From NCBI GenBank assembly GCA_037102815.1, contig BTPP01000001.1, forward strand, positions 3,063,001 to 3,127,000: a DNA stretch of 64,000 nt, read 5' to 3'. This stretch comes from Neurospora intermedia (lineage: Eukaryota; Ascomycota; Sordariomycetes; Sordariales; Sordariaceae). Both the position numbers and the translations under genes were made by a program. The notes below the pieces were generated by a model that worked only from the letters and a program-made list of their open reading frames with translations, made no database searches and was not told the DNA's origin. This document shows, one piece after another, positions 53,375-64,000 of this stretch; within the stretch, counting starts at the first letter, position 1, and every line of letters begins with the position of its first letter.

Positions 53375-53910
53375 TGTGGAAGCTGAAGATAGAACTTTGG
53401 AACTCAACGAAGGCGTGATGCTCGACAATCTGCGGGGTTGGAGGTGCCAAAAGTTGACATATGTATTATATACAATATGAACACCAAAGTTGTTGCACCA
53501 AAGGAAGTTGTCACCGTCTGCGTATTTGTTTCAGGAGACTTTTGCCGTTCACGATATTCGTAACATACAGCAGCTGGTGGGTATCGCTTGGTTATTCTAC
53601 ATACCAGCCGTCGCACTTCTCATGCAAGTTGTGAGCGGACTGTAATGTAACTACCGTAAAGATACGTATTCTGACCGCTGGTAACAGCCACTAATTGTGG
53701 GGGTGTTCAGGGACCGACCGCGCATGTCTTGGGCAGCCAAGCTGGAATAACGGCCCGAGATCTTAGCGTTGTCCCCGCCAGCGTAGCGCGCCCCGCCATT
53801 ACCGTAACATTACCCCCTCTTACTGTGTGGAGCTTCACTGCACACTTCAAGTTCAAGTTATTTGAAGGGCAACCCGCTTCTTCTTCCATTGCCAAATGAT
53901 ACAACTTGCG
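53375..53910. promoter_or_regulatory. Upstream region of the mannosidase gene
   Basis: About 540 bp with an ATATGTATTATATACAAT AT-rich element near 53459-53477 that may act as core promoter for the minus-strand gene. No gene is seen. Confidence 0.4.
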
Positions 53911-54050
53911 AGGGCAATCCGCGATCGAGGACACTCGTCAAAACCTGGAATTCCACGCTCAAAAACCACTATCGATTGTGAGGGCAATCCGCGATCGAGG
54001 ACACTCGTCAAAACCTGGAATTCCACGCTCAAAAACCACTATCGATTGTG
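53911..54050 (+). repeat. Perfect 70-bp tandem duplication
   Basis: 53911-53980 and 53981-54050 are identical base for base (starting AGGGCAATCCGCGATCGAGG, ending ATCGATTGTG). It lies outside any supported gene. Confidence 0.95.
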
Positions 54051-54249
54051 TCTGGATACTATTGCAAGATTCCGACTACCTATTACCCCTCGATCACTTC
54101 GACAACTCGACCATCGTTGTGCGGAACCTATGAAGTATGTACGTGCTTTAAGTAGCTGAGATGCTAAAGTGCCACCGCATCACCACGGCATTGGTAGAGA
54201 ACAAGTTCAAGCCTACAGTCAACCTGTGTCTCGAATCCGCATACAAGAG

Positions 54250-54897
54250 CTGACCGAGACCCCGACTAATCTATGCGAGGGCAGCCTTCTTCTCTGATAC
54301 TCTGCCTAGCAGCATTTATACGACCGGTTACACCGGGGAATACGGACATATCTATTCGATTCAAGGCATCTGAGATACCTATCTTGGTTGGGCGTATAAT
54401 TTGCGAGGGCAGGTCTCTCGCATCGTCATCAGTTGGGGCTTCACCTATGACCGCCACACTCTTTTACCTCACGTCGACATAGAGCGGTATCCCGACCCGA
54501 CCGCCACATTGGTCCCAGGACAACTAGACGGACTGGACACTAAAGCATCGCAGATGGGAATAGTTTATAGCCATGCCTTTGTAGTGATATGTGGTGCTTC
54601 GTCTCCGAACCCTCAGAATCCCTTTCTAGACCCTAGTAAGCCAGAGTGGCTGCCAAAGTGATTCAACGTTCCCTGGTGCAATCGTTTTTGAGTGCAAGAC
54701 GCATCGCCGCAGGCTTAAAAAAAAGAGGTATCTGGCTGGTTTATGACAAGAATGCCTTCTACTCAACATGCTTTATCAAGTCATACCGGGAGCCACTCAC
54801 AAGGCACTCACTTACTCAGACGAGCTTGGCCAAGTTATTCCCTCTTGGTCGAACCTCCTTTGCCGAGTTTGAGCCAATGTTGCTAGAGCATTAAAAG
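54250..54897 (+). pseudogene. Probable HET-domain relic
   Basis: Fragments in different frames: LDGLDTKASQMGIVYSHAFV then VICGASSPNPQNPFLDP (54519-54640) resembles the HET-domain stretch that reads roughly DWExExxxMxxVYxxAxxxIxAxxxxxxxxGF. A +1 frame then gives VQSFLSARRIAAGLKKRGIW. Stops and a frameshift separate the pieces and no start is seen. HET proteins mediate heterokaryon incompatibility; decayed copies are common. The match is partial. Confidence 0.4.
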
Positions 54898-55710
54898 CTG
54901 GGTTTCTTGGGCGTGAAAAATATGGAGACGAATAATCATGGTGAGTCGAAACACCCAAGTCATTTTGCTCCAAGCGTGTTGTAAACCTTAGAGTGTCTTA
55001 CGTGGTTGGTCAAGGGAAACGAGATGGACGGGAACTGAGGAACAATCAACTGTTAAAACTGTTCGGGACCAACCAAGCAACATGAAATACATTTTGGGAC
55101 CAGATGCACGCAGTTGATGAATCCCTCCCTGATGAACCTCAAGTCTTGATACATACTTGGCGCCCAGAACCACCCAGGTAGTCGCATTGACCCCGAAAAT
55201 CGCCGGCGATCAATGCACTACCCAATTGCAACTGAAGCTACCGAACGCTAACACATGCTATACATAGTAAAGTTGCCGGATCTTCGGGGCCGGGATTGTC
55301 CACATCCCGGCGCAATCCACATGCGATGAACCCGACAGATTAGCATGGCCGAGATCGCGCGACCATTTCATACGAACAACGTCATACATAGGCGATGACG
55401 CACATGACATAATCGTGGCTCAGTGTTTTGAGATAACTTCGGCTGGTACTAATGAACGTGAACTTGAGAGGACTTGTCGCCTGTGCTTGAATACAGACGC
55501 GATTGACATTTTTGCTTTCACCTTCATCCGCAATTCTTCCTGGTGAACTACTCTTCATCTCGAGAACAACTCCCATCGCATATCACGACCGCGAAACAAA
55601 CCATCACAGCGTCCGAACCACACCAACCACCACACAAGACCACCACACACGACCACGACACCCAACACCCCAAACTCTCCACCACATACCCTTACACAAC
55701 AACCACAACC
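54898..55710. promoter_or_regulatory. Intergenic region
   Basis: About 810 bp before the small plus-strand gene; the last ~100 bp are CA/AC-rich, as in many Neurospora 5' leaders. Nothing else is seen. Confidence 0.4.
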
Positions 55711-56097
55711 ATGTCTTCCCAAGATAAGAAACCCCTCCGCCAAATCGCCGCCGAGAAGGTCAACGGCCCCAATGCCAATCCCTCCCAGCTAGGTGATCCC
55801 ATCTCCCTCAAGGCCGAGACCAACCAGAATCCTCCCGACAATGTTGAATATGCCCCGGAAGGAGCCGAGGTCTCCCCTTCCAACAAATCACCCTCCGCAT
55901 CGTCGAAAGCGAATCGAACAAAGGCGTACGGTGTTCCGAGGAATGATCCCACGGCTGCCAGTTCAGGCGGAGCAAAGACCGCTTCAGGAAAGAGAATTCC
56001 TCTAGAGGGAGACCCGACGAGTTTAGAGCGGGAGCAGGTGGTTGATGATAGGAAGGGGAAGGGGAAGGGGAGGGAGAGAAGGGGAAGTAAACTTTGA
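55711..56097 (+). CDS. Small hydrophilic conserved fungal protein
   Basis: 128 residues from the ATG at 55711 (CAACCATG context), single exon. It starts MSSQDKKPLRQIAAEKVNGP, followed by NPSQLGDPISLKAET, a block I associate with a small, poorly known family in filamentous fungi. The middle is Ser/Ala/Asn-rich, a second LEGDPTSLE block echoes the first, and a Lys/Arg/Gly-rich tail ends the protein. It is predicted disordered by composition, with no signal or membrane segment. Its function is unknown; a stress-protective role would be only a guess from composition. Confidence 0.6.
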   Translation: MSSQDKKPLRQIAAEKVNGPNANPSQLGDPISLKAETNQNPPDNVEYAPEGAEVSPSNKSPSASSKANRTKAYGVPRNDPTAASSGGAKTASGKRIPLEGDPTSLEREQVVDDRKGKGKGRERRGSKL

Positions 56098-56300
56098 GTG
56101 AGCATTGAGCGGGAATTGCGAGGGGCGATGAGGATATGAAATGCCGTGGCGATGGTTAGGTGTGATGGGGATAGGACCGACGCAGTGAACACAGAGAGCG
56201 AGCATTGCTGTTTAGGGAATGGGGACAATGCATGCACTTGCAGATTACTGAAGGAGTTTATGAATGGAACATCCGAACAATCTAAACATCAAATCATCAA

Positions 56301-56372
56301 GCCCGCATGGCTCAGTGGTAGAGCGCATCACTAGTAATGATGAGGTCGTCAGTTCGATTCTGGCTGTGGGCA
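56301..56372 (+). tRNA. tRNA-Thr (anticodon AGU), intronless
   Basis: A complete 72-nt cloverleaf: acceptor GCCCGCA/TGTGGGC, D arm GCTC..GAGC, anticodon stem CATCA/TGATG with loop CTAGTAA giving anticodon AGT, and T arm GTCAG-TTCGATT-CTGGC. The A-box (TGGCTCAGTGG) and B-box (GTTCGATTC) are intact. No intron. Some G-U or mismatched pairs occur at the acceptor base. The 3' CCA is not encoded, as usual. Confidence 0.93.
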
Positions 56373-56380
56373 ATTCGCCT

Positions 56381-56388
56381 TTCTTTTT
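56381..56388 (+). terminator. Pol III terminator of tRNA-Thr
   Basis: A short T-rich run (TTTCTTTTT) starts about 8 nt after the tRNA. Confidence 0.6.
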
Positions 56389-57109
56389 CCATTTCTCTAG
56401 GAATTTTTGTTCCTCTTGGCATGATTGCTATTCTTCCTTATCTTTTTCCTTTTCCTTTTCCAATTTCCTGTTTACAGCCAAGTTTGTTCTGATTTTATCA
56501 TTATCACTCGGGTTCATTTTTTTTTCCAAGGTCTGCATGTATCAGTTGATCAGGGAAATTAACTCGCAAACGGTTTTCAAGTCGCCGTTTTCTTCATCTT
56601 CTTGATCATTGCTGAACAAGTCATGATCCCTTAGCGGTGAAAAAAGAGCAATCAACGTACTGAACCCGCACATGTTGGCACAATCCTCACAAGCCGGCTG
56701 TCATCGGCTATGCAACTGTTGTTGATATCTCCTAACTCCCTCCGGACTTAACGTATGTCTTGATCGCGAAATCTCCGGGATCTTGGTTGTTCGTGTAAGC
56801 AGAGAGTGACATTTCGGGACCGAAAAGGCTAACGGATCCACCAAACCTGAAGTCAACACACCGAATAGCCTCTTAACTGACGGCCGACAGATGGTAGCTT
56901 GACCTTGATGAAGAGGAAGAAGCATATGGTGTCTTGTATAAAAGATGTATGAATCCTGAGTTTATGACCTTGAGTTGAAAAGCAAGTCTACATCAGTCAC
57001 CTCTCAATCAAGATTGTACTCAACTCACCTTGACCCCAACCCCTGAAAATCATCCCAAACCACATCATACTCACTAGCCCCTCCATATCACCGAAAGAAC
57101 ACCATCAGC
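56389..57109. promoter_or_regulatory. Intergenic region before the dienelactone hydrolase
   Basis: About 720 bp, T-rich at the left. A TATAAA-like element at about 56937-56943 lies ~170 bp before the next ATG and may be its core promoter. Confidence 0.4.
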
Positions 57110-57958
57110 ATGTCCTCCTCCTCCTCCTCCGCACAGCCTGAACTGCCCTCCGGCATCAGCCGCTGCTGCCTCACCGGCTTCCGCTGGTCCGGCACGCCCA
57201 CAGGCACCGCCCTCCCTGCAGGTTCCATCCCAGGCACCACCAACGCCGTCTACAAAACGGGCACGAACCCGCGCGTCGCCATCCTGATCATCCACGACAT
57301 CTTCGGCTGGACCTTCCCCAACGTCCGCCTGCTGGCCGACCATTACGCCGCCGAAGCAAACGCCACCGTCTTCGTCCCGGACTTCTTCGGCGGCTTCGTC
57401 TGTCCGCCCGAGCTGGTGCTGGAGGAGCGCTGGGCGGAGATCGACATCGCGCGCTTCATGAAAGAGAATGCGCGCGAGGTGCGCGAGCCCGAGATCTTTG
57501 CGTTTGCGAAGGCGTTGAAGAGTGCGGAGGGGGCCGGGTTTGAGAAGGTCGGAGCCGTGGGGTACTGTTATGGTGGGTGGGCGATTTTCAGGCTGGCTGC
57601 TGCTGAGCATGAGAAGGGTTCTGAGGATTCTGAGGGGAACGGCAAGAAGTTGGTGGACGCGGTGACGACTGGCCATCCTACCTTTGTGACGAAGGAGGAC
57701 ATTGAGAGGGTGTCAAAGAACGTGCCGGTGCAGGTGTTGGCTCCGGAGTTTGATCCAAGGTATACGGAGGAGTTGAAGACGCACACGTTTGTGACGCTGC
57801 AGAAGCTGGGAGTGCCGTTTGAGTATTCGCATTTTCCGGGGGTGCATCACGGTTGTTTCATCAGGGGCGATGAGAGGAAGGAGGGCGAGAGGGAGGCAAT
57901 GGTTAGGGGGAAGAATGCAGCGGTTGCGTGGATGAAGCAGTGGTTGCATGATAGCTGA
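57110..57958 (+). CDS. Dienelactone hydrolase family protein
   Basis: Single exon, 282 residues from ATG, preceded by a Ser-rich leader. The alpha/beta-hydrolase DLH pattern is clear: ILIIHDIFGWTFPNVRLLAD (~63-82), VFVPDFFGG (~88), nucleophile elbow GAVGYCYGG with Cys153, then EFDPRYTEEL with Asp215 and HFPGVHHGCFIRGD with His246/247. A Cys nucleophile is the hallmark separating this family from Ser hydrolases. The founding enzymes open dienelactones in chloroaromatic breakdown; fungal members are diverse and often of unknown substrate. No secretion signal, so cytosolic. It stands alone on its strand with no catabolic neighbours, so a pathway role cannot be read from context. Confidence 0.9.
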   Translation: MSSSSSSAQPELPSGISRCCLTGFRWSGTPTGTALPAGSIPGTTNAVYKTGTNPRVAILIIHDIFGWTFPNVRLLADHYAAEANATVFVPDFFGGFVCPPELVLEERWAEIDIARFMKENAREVREPEIFAFAKALKSAEGAGFEKVGAVGYCYGGWAIFRLAAAEHEKGSEDSEGNGKKLVDAVTTGHPTFVTKEDIERVSKNVPVQVLAPEFDPRYTEELKTHTFVTLQKLGVPFEYSHFPGVHHGCFIRGDERKEGEREAMVRGKNAAVAWMKQWLHDS

Positions 57959-59465
57959 GTCTTCAACGAGGCTGGATCGTATGAGGAAGGTTTGAATGGG
58001 GATAGTGTCGGCTGTTAGCATATTCAAGCCTCAAGCTGAGCTGTTGAGATCTGGATTCAGGCATTGCTATCGCATCTTGGACCCAGTTGTGATGGGACGA
58101 CCGGCGTCTGTTTGTGAGTGTTGTTGCTGAGTGTCTTCTTCTGGCTTTCAATCTCGTCGATGAGCAACACTATTTAGTCATGCATGTGTGTGATACGACA
58201 CTAATCCCGACGCTTATCACCACGGAGTAATTGGCGATGATGAGGGCGAGTAACTGGCCCTGTGAAAGCGAGTAACAAGTGAGCGTCAGCTGGAAGGTCC
58301 CGAATTCGGCAGACTGGAACGATTTCGGCCACTTTCTATCTTCAGCCACCAGCATCTTCGCTGGAGATCGAATCGCCCAAGTCCTGCCAGGACATTACCC
58401 GGTCAGGAAGTTTAGCAATAAATTGAGCGGTTAATCTCATGGTGGCGATGGTCCGCTCAGGTACCAGCCTACCAAACCGTGAAAAAAAAAAAAAAAAAAA
58501 AAAAAAAAGAAAAAGAAAAAGATGGGATTTGCACAATCGAACCCATGCGTAATTTGTGTAAGCAACTGCGAGTGTCTTTTTGAGCCAAAACCGGGATGGA
58601 GTCCTCTCCACACGGAAGTAATAAGTCAATGCATTGCGGATTGGTTGGTCAGGCGCAGACAGACCGTCCAGGTTGAACCAACAACAGCATCTCGAAACCC
58701 AGCGTACAGAATGATGGGCCGATTGACTGATGTGAGGGCACAACGTACGTGCTATACTTCCAGCCTGATAGGCGACATTCATCTCGAAGTTAATCAAGAC
58801 TTAAAACCGGGTAAGAGGATGTTGATATCTCCCGGCTTCGGGTTGCATTCGCCAATCGGAGCATATTCATCACTCGATGAAAATTGAATTTCCCATTCAC
58901 TCGATACGGGGGTTATCTTCTTGATTTGAGCGGAAGAATTGTAGAGAACAAGGTTGAGCAGAGCGCCTAGAAGTCAGACTAAATTGCATAGCAAGTATGT
59001 TAACAGCCGGCAGTTGATGCCAAAACGCCACCTCTCTTCAAGGATTCATTATTGCCATCATCCGTAGTATCGCAGCCGCCTTTAACGGGCTATAGCAGAA
59101 TTGACAACGCGGCGGGGAAATGTGAAAGATCGTCGTCTTATCTGTTAGAATCCATTTCAGTGGCCCGGCACATGGTACGGATGCGGCTCATAAGGAGTTC
59201 ATGACAAGAACCGTAGGAAGAAAAATAGAACCGAATGAGCCCGGCTGGATCTTGTAGGATAAAGCCTCATGCCTCCCTTTGAATCATGGGCGTTACCCGG
59301 TTTTCCTGCTGTGTTCTTCTCACACATGAATTTTTGAGTGTCTGCTGGCCATCATCTTCCGTCCCAGGAGACACCCTACGCCAGAGCAGATCCTTTCAAC
59401 AGACAGTCCTTCCTTCAACACCACATAAGCAACGCCTTGGTTGATTCAGTGAAAGGGGAGACAAG
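57959..59465. other. Intergenic region with poly-A run and tRNA-like sequence
   Basis: About 1.5 kb. A run of 27 A lies at 58482-58508. The last part is the promoter of the secreted DUF1996 gene. No open frame is convincing. Confidence 0.45.
58523..58592 (-). other. tRNA-like relic (possibly Val-derived)
   Basis: On the minus strand, GGTTTTG..CAAATCC can form an imperfect acceptor stem. TGGCTCAAAAAG resembles an A-box, CTTACAC could be an anticodon loop (UAC) and GGTTCGATT a B-box. The end is followed by TTTTTC. Anticodon and T stems pair poorly, so it is probably a pseudo-tRNA. Confidence 0.3.
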
Positions 59466-60681
59466 ATGCACTGGAGTTCACTTACCGCGCTCGCGCTTGC
59501 AGCGCCTTCGACGGCGTTGATACGGTTCGGCTGCTCGCAGCTTACTGTCCAGCGGGTAGATCCGCTCGTCAACCCCGGAATCTCTCCATCTCCACATCTT
59601 CACCAGATCATTGGTGGCGTAAGGCTTCTTCCCCTTTTCCTTGATGACGCTTTTTCCGGTGACTAACAATCCATCAAGAATGCCTTCAACATCTCCATGG
59701 ATCCACGAGAAGATATCGGAGAGAAAGCCACATGCACAACCTGCCAGTTTTCTGAGGACTTCTCCAACTACTGGACTGCTGTGCTCTTCTTTCGTGCCCG
59801 TAACGGCTCCTACCACCGGGTCCCGCAGGTCCCCAACATCGGGTTTGAAGGATCCAATGGGGGCATGACCGTGTACTACATGCAGGACGGGCTGGCCAAC
59901 TACCAGCAGACGTCCAAGGTAACGGCCTTCAAGCAAGGATTTCGCATGCTTATCGGCGAAGCTTCGTACCGGAGTAAGCAGCAAGCCACCCGGTTCCGGC
60001 AGATCACGTATACATGTCTCCAGGACCTTGGCACCCGGTTCCCCGAGTCCATGAACTTCCCAACCAAGCCGTGCCCGGCCGGCATCATGGCCAATGTGAG
60101 ATTCCCAACCTGCTGGGATGGTAAGAACCTCGATGCGCCGGATCACATGAGTCACATGGCATATCCGGAGTCCGGAACCTTTGAAAGCGGTGGACCTTGC
60201 CCGGCTAGTCATCCAGTGCGGGTGCCACAGTTGATGTACGAGACAATCTGGGACACAAGCAAATTCAACGAAAAGGAGCTTTGGCCTGAGGATGGAAGCC
60301 AACCATTTGTTTGGTCTATGGGCGATCAGTATGTTACCATCTCAAGATAGGAATTGGGAAAAGAAGTGATCACTAAAGATGACAAACAGTACCGGCTTCG
60401 GATCCCATGGCGACTATATCTTTGGTTGGAAGGGCGATTCTCTACAGCGGGCCATGGACTCGGCGTGCTATGTCAATTGCCCGACCCTGAAGACGCAGAG
60501 CGTGTTGGCGATGAACAAGTGCAAGTACAACGAGGTATTCGTGGATGAGCCAATCGACGGATGTAAGTCTGCGATAAGAGATCTTCTGGTTGTTAAGGAG
60601 CGATCCCGCTGATATGACTGACCTACCTCAGGGCTCGATTCCATTCCGGGAAACCCGATGGAGGAGATGGGAAAAAAGTAA
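59466..60681 (+). CDS. Secreted DUF1996 protein
   Basis: Four exons, 59466-59618, 59679-60328, 60390-60562 and 60632-60681, joined with consistent phases; 341 residues. A signal peptide (WSSLTALALAAPSTALI) begins it. The DUF1996 order is textbook: VDPLVNPG, HLHQIIGGNAFN, TCTTCQFSEDFSNYWTAVLF, GGMTVYYMQ, GFRMLIG, FPTCWDGKNLDAPDHMSHMA, CPASHPVRVPQLMYE, then HTGFGSHGDYIFGW and IDGWLDSIPGNP. The protein ends shortly after the domain, with no WSC or CBM1 module. These proteins are extracellular and some are induced on plant biomass, but no activity is established. The many His/Asp/Cys suggest metal binding or disulfides, which is inference. Confidence 0.9.
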
Positions 60682-63030
60682 ACAGAGGGAACAAGAGATA
60701 CAATCAAGAGAGTAGTAAAGCCATACTCGGTAGACCAGGGGGGAATTGATTGACGTGATGTCGATGCTCATGACGATAAGATTGATGTGGTTGTGATAAG
60801 AGGTCATGGATGAAATGTATGATGCACTTTTTGTTGGTCGTTGTATATGGTGAATGGCGATCATGTTGATGTGTGATTCTGCCATGTCTGCATTGACAGT
60901 CGCGATCCGGACAACATAGTGAATTCGGGGTAGATGACATCTGATGGGTCGCAGTGCCGAGCTTAGCTGTCAGTTACGGATTTGGGGCATCGTCGCCAAA
61001 GGGAAATCCAAAAAGACCGACATACGGTCTAAACTGTAGACGTTTCTGTCGTCATTGTCTCTTGCTCACCTCCATTTTCTCGACCGTCTTCCCGTTGTCT
61101 CTCCACGTCGTACTTCGTGTGTAGGTCTGTGTATCATGGCGGCCGGTATCGTGGCTGGCCAGTTCACCAGCCGCGGCCAGCAGGGTCGTACATGCGAGAA
61201 AGGCGTCCATGCATTCTATTCGGGTTCCACGATGCTTCGATGCTTGGTGTGGCACTGCCGCCCTGGATCGTCGGCTGCTGCACGTAATGGTCAGGGTATG
61301 GGATGGATGAGTGGCAGGTCGTTTATCCCGGAAGGCCGACGGGAGGTTCGGGAACGGCCCAATGGCTGCTGCCGAGTGGTTGGGTACATAAGGTGTGTGA
61401 AGGTGAGTACGGTTACCTCCGAGGAGAATGGACAAAAATAGATGGATGGGACTGGTGACGGCAATGGTAATGGCTCCGGATCTTTGCATGGCCACTTGGC
61501 GAAGCCGACGGATAGACCGGCAGCTCAGCCGTCTATCATGACGGCGGATGGAGGTTGTGGTTGAAGAAATGGAAAGCCTTGCCTGGCACGGGGTGGCAGC
61601 GACGTAAGTGTGCGTAGATCTTCTTGGACTGGGCAGCTTACAGAATATCATCATTAGTAGTGGGAGGCCAGGGAAAAATCTATTCGTTTTCTGTAGAGCA
61701 ACTGCTTGCTACCCCGCCTACCCCTAAGTAGAGCAACCGCTAAAAAATGCAGAGGCTATGGCGTAAGAAACTCCGGCACCGTCTGTGTCCTGCAGGTCTC
61801 ACATGGCCTAACAAATCTTAATTTGACAAAACCTCAGACAACACAACCTTGAACCAGAATGAGTAAAAGATCGAGGCTGCGAAGGTGACATCGCACCTTC
61901 ATTCATGCAGAATAAACAAGCTACATTATTCGCATTAACCTGACGACCTTTACGAGCCTGGGAATACGAGCCCCCAAGGAGGCATAACTTGACCACTAAA
62001 GGGGCGGGAAGGTACGTATCGTTCTATATTCCGGAATCTCGATACCCATTCTAGGGTAAAAAGGGAGACTGGATAGACACCGCATCTTTTTGGTGGTAGC
62101 TGCGTCACCATCCCTTCACCTTTTTTGCTTGGACACAGCATGAACAACAACACCGTTAGGTAGCGATACTTTTGCCTGTACAAGCTCAACCCATGGTATA
62201 CTATGCATAGCATGGTTACCGAATCTACCTCTACACCGACATCTGGCACGCACATGAGGAGGGGTCTCGGAGATCTGCAGCCCTAAGTACCGTCGGGGAT
62301 CGTGGGATCGGACGATGGGACTTGGCCACCACCACCAAAGAAGTGTGAGGAAACCACAAACGGCAGCACCGACGGCCGACCGCCTTTCCGGGTCTTTTCA
62401 CTTCGTTTAACTCGTCCCATAACGTTACAGCTGCATATTGGAACACGAGATGCAAGACGGCTTGGGTTCAGCTATCATAGGGTATCATTTGTTGACCATT
62501 GGCAAAACCGGTGATAGTATTTCAAATTGATGTTGCTCCAGCCTATACTAACTACACTACACCTCTGCAAGCATCAAATTTGTTAGCGCGGTGATTTGCA
62601 AAGTGGCAAGAGCTCCACTTTTTGTACAGAAGATGACTGGGTTGACCACCTCCAGACCCTTGAATACTGTAAGGTGGCGGTACCGCGCTAACAGGTTTAA
62701 TGCCGGTAGAGGTGTCACTGCCTGCTACAACAAGAAGCTATAAAGCGGCAGCTAAGGAACCTTACGACTCACTTCATGGACTAGCATGACTGAATAAGAA
62801 ATAACGATCTGCGCCACAAGAACCTGATCTCAGACTCCCTCTTCTCCCAGCCTTCTCAAGAGATAAACATTCAGGACCCCTATTATCAATCTTTTTGATA
62901 CTGATCATATACATCTCAACCTCATCTCAACGGGAACTACCACGGCTACATCCACCACCATCACCATCACCATCAACCTCCACCTCACCACCAAACTCGA
63001 CTTCACCACTCCAACATCAACCACTAAAAG
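60682..63030. promoter_or_regulatory. Long intergenic region before the small secreted protein
   Basis: About 2.3 kb. Long open frames exist on both strands around 61050-61650 but have no family resemblance, and each is the shadow of the other. A CTATAAAG element at 62739-62746 and a CA/ACC-rich leader (62940-63020) precede the next gene. Confidence 0.4.
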
Positions 63031-63762
63031 ATGCTGACAACAACACTCACCACCGCCCTTGCGGCCCTCCTCCTCCCATTCTCCTCAGCTTCCCCCATCG
63101 CCGTCCGCCAGGATAATACAACTACCACAACTCCACCAACAAACCAAACCTCCTGCGGCGCCACCTCCTTCGGGAACTTTTCCTGGGCCCTCTCCGCCTT
63201 TGACTACCACGCCTCCTACATCTACACCAACCCCGCCCACCAAAACTCCTGGGGCTACGTCAACTTCAATTTGACCAACCCAGCCATCGGGCCCTCGGTC
63301 ACCACCGTCTGCAGCGCTTCAAGCAACCAGCTCAACGACTTCTTCTACGGGACCGTACAGTACACGTGCACCAACACGCCCGCGGGCATCAAGAGTGACG
63401 TGGGCAAGACCAAGTTTGACTTCAACAGGCCGACGGGAGAGTTGAGGTTCAACCAGACCTGGACTTGCCGGGATGGAGATCCCAAGTATCCGTGAGTACC
63501 TTATCTTTATTATTGCTAGCGCACATCTGGGAATAGACTGCTGCCTTTTATGGAAATTGGGTCAAGACAACTAACACGATGATGATGATGATGTAGTACC
63601 ACGTTCACTGGATATGCGGCTGTCAAACTCCATTTGAACTGCACCGAGGCCAGGTGGCAGAACCGGAGCTGGAAGCAGGGCCAGATTTACTCGACGAGGG
63701 ATGTGAGGTGCTCGCCTGTTGATTTGAGTGTTGAACCCAAGGAGATGAGTGCTATGGCCTAG
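63031..63762 (+). CDS. Small secreted protein, Alt a 1-like (AA1-like) fold suspected
   Basis: Exons 63031-63491 and 63597-63762 join in phase 2 across a 105-nt intron; 208 residues. A signal peptide (TTALAALLLPFSSASP) is followed by a basic VRQ, possibly a processing site, and a Thr/Asn-rich spacer. The core has beta-strand-like alternation and paired Cys: SFGNFSWALSAFDYHASYIY, VTTVCSAS, VQYTCTNTP, NQTWTCRDGD, LHLNCTEA and VRCSPVDL. Several NxT/S sites suggest N-glycosylation. The strand and Cys layout recalls the Alt a 1/AA1-like family of fungal secreted beta-barrels, some of which act at plant surfaces. No catalytic motif is known. The secreted nature is well supported; the family is tentative. 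Confidence 0.7.
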
Positions 63763-64000
63763 TCATCTGTCGGTGCAAAGGGATTGAGATGTGTGGCTTT
63801 GGTGTTTTCTGTGAGTGTGCCGGTTGTGAGAGTGGCCGGTGGATGTGATGAACGGGCGTCTTTTTACAGCATTCATATGGTTTATGACAGGTAATGAGAA
63901 TCATAAAATGGCGGAATCTTATAGGTAGAACACATAGAGGTAGTGCTTAATGGTAACGCTAGGGAGGAGGCATTCAAAATTTTACAAATCCTCACGCAAT
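63763..64000. other. 3' flank at window end
   Basis: Non-coding sequence after the last gene; no feature seen. Confidence 0.4.

Noticed and set aside
61052-61654. Overlapping long frames on both strands
   Set aside because: Neither has a recognisable domain, splice partners or signal peptide; composition alone can keep them open.
1-64000. CRISPR arrays, bacterial operons or phage
   Set aside because: No spaced direct-repeat arrays; genes have spliceosomal introns and eukaryotic signals throughout.

Overview
This window looks like nuclear DNA of a Neurospora-type filamentous ascomycete. Three things support this. Genes are spaced by 0.3-2 kb and carry short GT..AG introns of about 50-110 nt. 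About 15.5 kb (30.0-45.6 kb) is AT-rich DNA, strongly depleted in CpA/TpG, which is the footprint of repeat-induced point mutation (RIP). The AA9 polysaccharide monooxygenase at 12.8 kb matches, as far as I can recall, Neurospora crassa PMO-2/LPMO9D, and the gene at 22 kb matches the CHR-1 chromate transporter of the same genome. No database could be searched; all identities come from reading motifs.

Left arm (1-29.9 kb), in order: a Swi5-like recombination mediator, the decapping subunit Dcp1, an OCRL-type inositol 5-phosphatase, an acidic orphan protein, a GPI-anchored two-domain fasciclin protein, the secreted AA9 enzyme, a broken UstYa-like gene, an orphan, a large conserved protein of unknown function, a divergent TFIIA gamma, CHR-1, and a protein with two GFA zinc domains in tandem. 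Several genes were rebuilt across introns by matching splice phase. From 27.4 kb the DNA becomes degenerate. It holds three copies of a ~140 bp repeat (the first inverted relative to the other two), a second UstYa relic and a small Cys-rich gene.

Centre (30.0-45.6 kb): a RIP-mutated island. Inside it is a nearly complete LTR retrotransposon of the Ty3/gypsy chromovirus type on the minus strand. It has two 201 bp LTRs, a 5 bp target duplication AATAG, a polypurine tract, reverse-transcriptase motifs and a chromodomain. It sits inside older, also mutated DNA with traces of a large transposon protein. No intact gene is visible in the island.

Right arm (45.6-64 kb): simple repeats and a tRNA-like relic, a TauD-type dioxygenase, an F-box protein with three degenerate copies of its own N-terminus upstream, a class I alpha-mannosidase, a perfect 70 bp tandem duplication, a probable HET-domain relic, a small disordered protein, tRNA-Thr(AGU), a dienelactone hydrolase, a secreted DUF1996 protein and a small secreted Alt a 1-like protein. 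The genes are housekeeping and secretory functions and do not form an obvious pathway or cluster. I found no convincing new multi-gene system. The most informative signals are the RIP-inactivated nested chromovirus, the dispersed repeat family at the island edges, two decayed UstYa genes and the duplicated F-box start.
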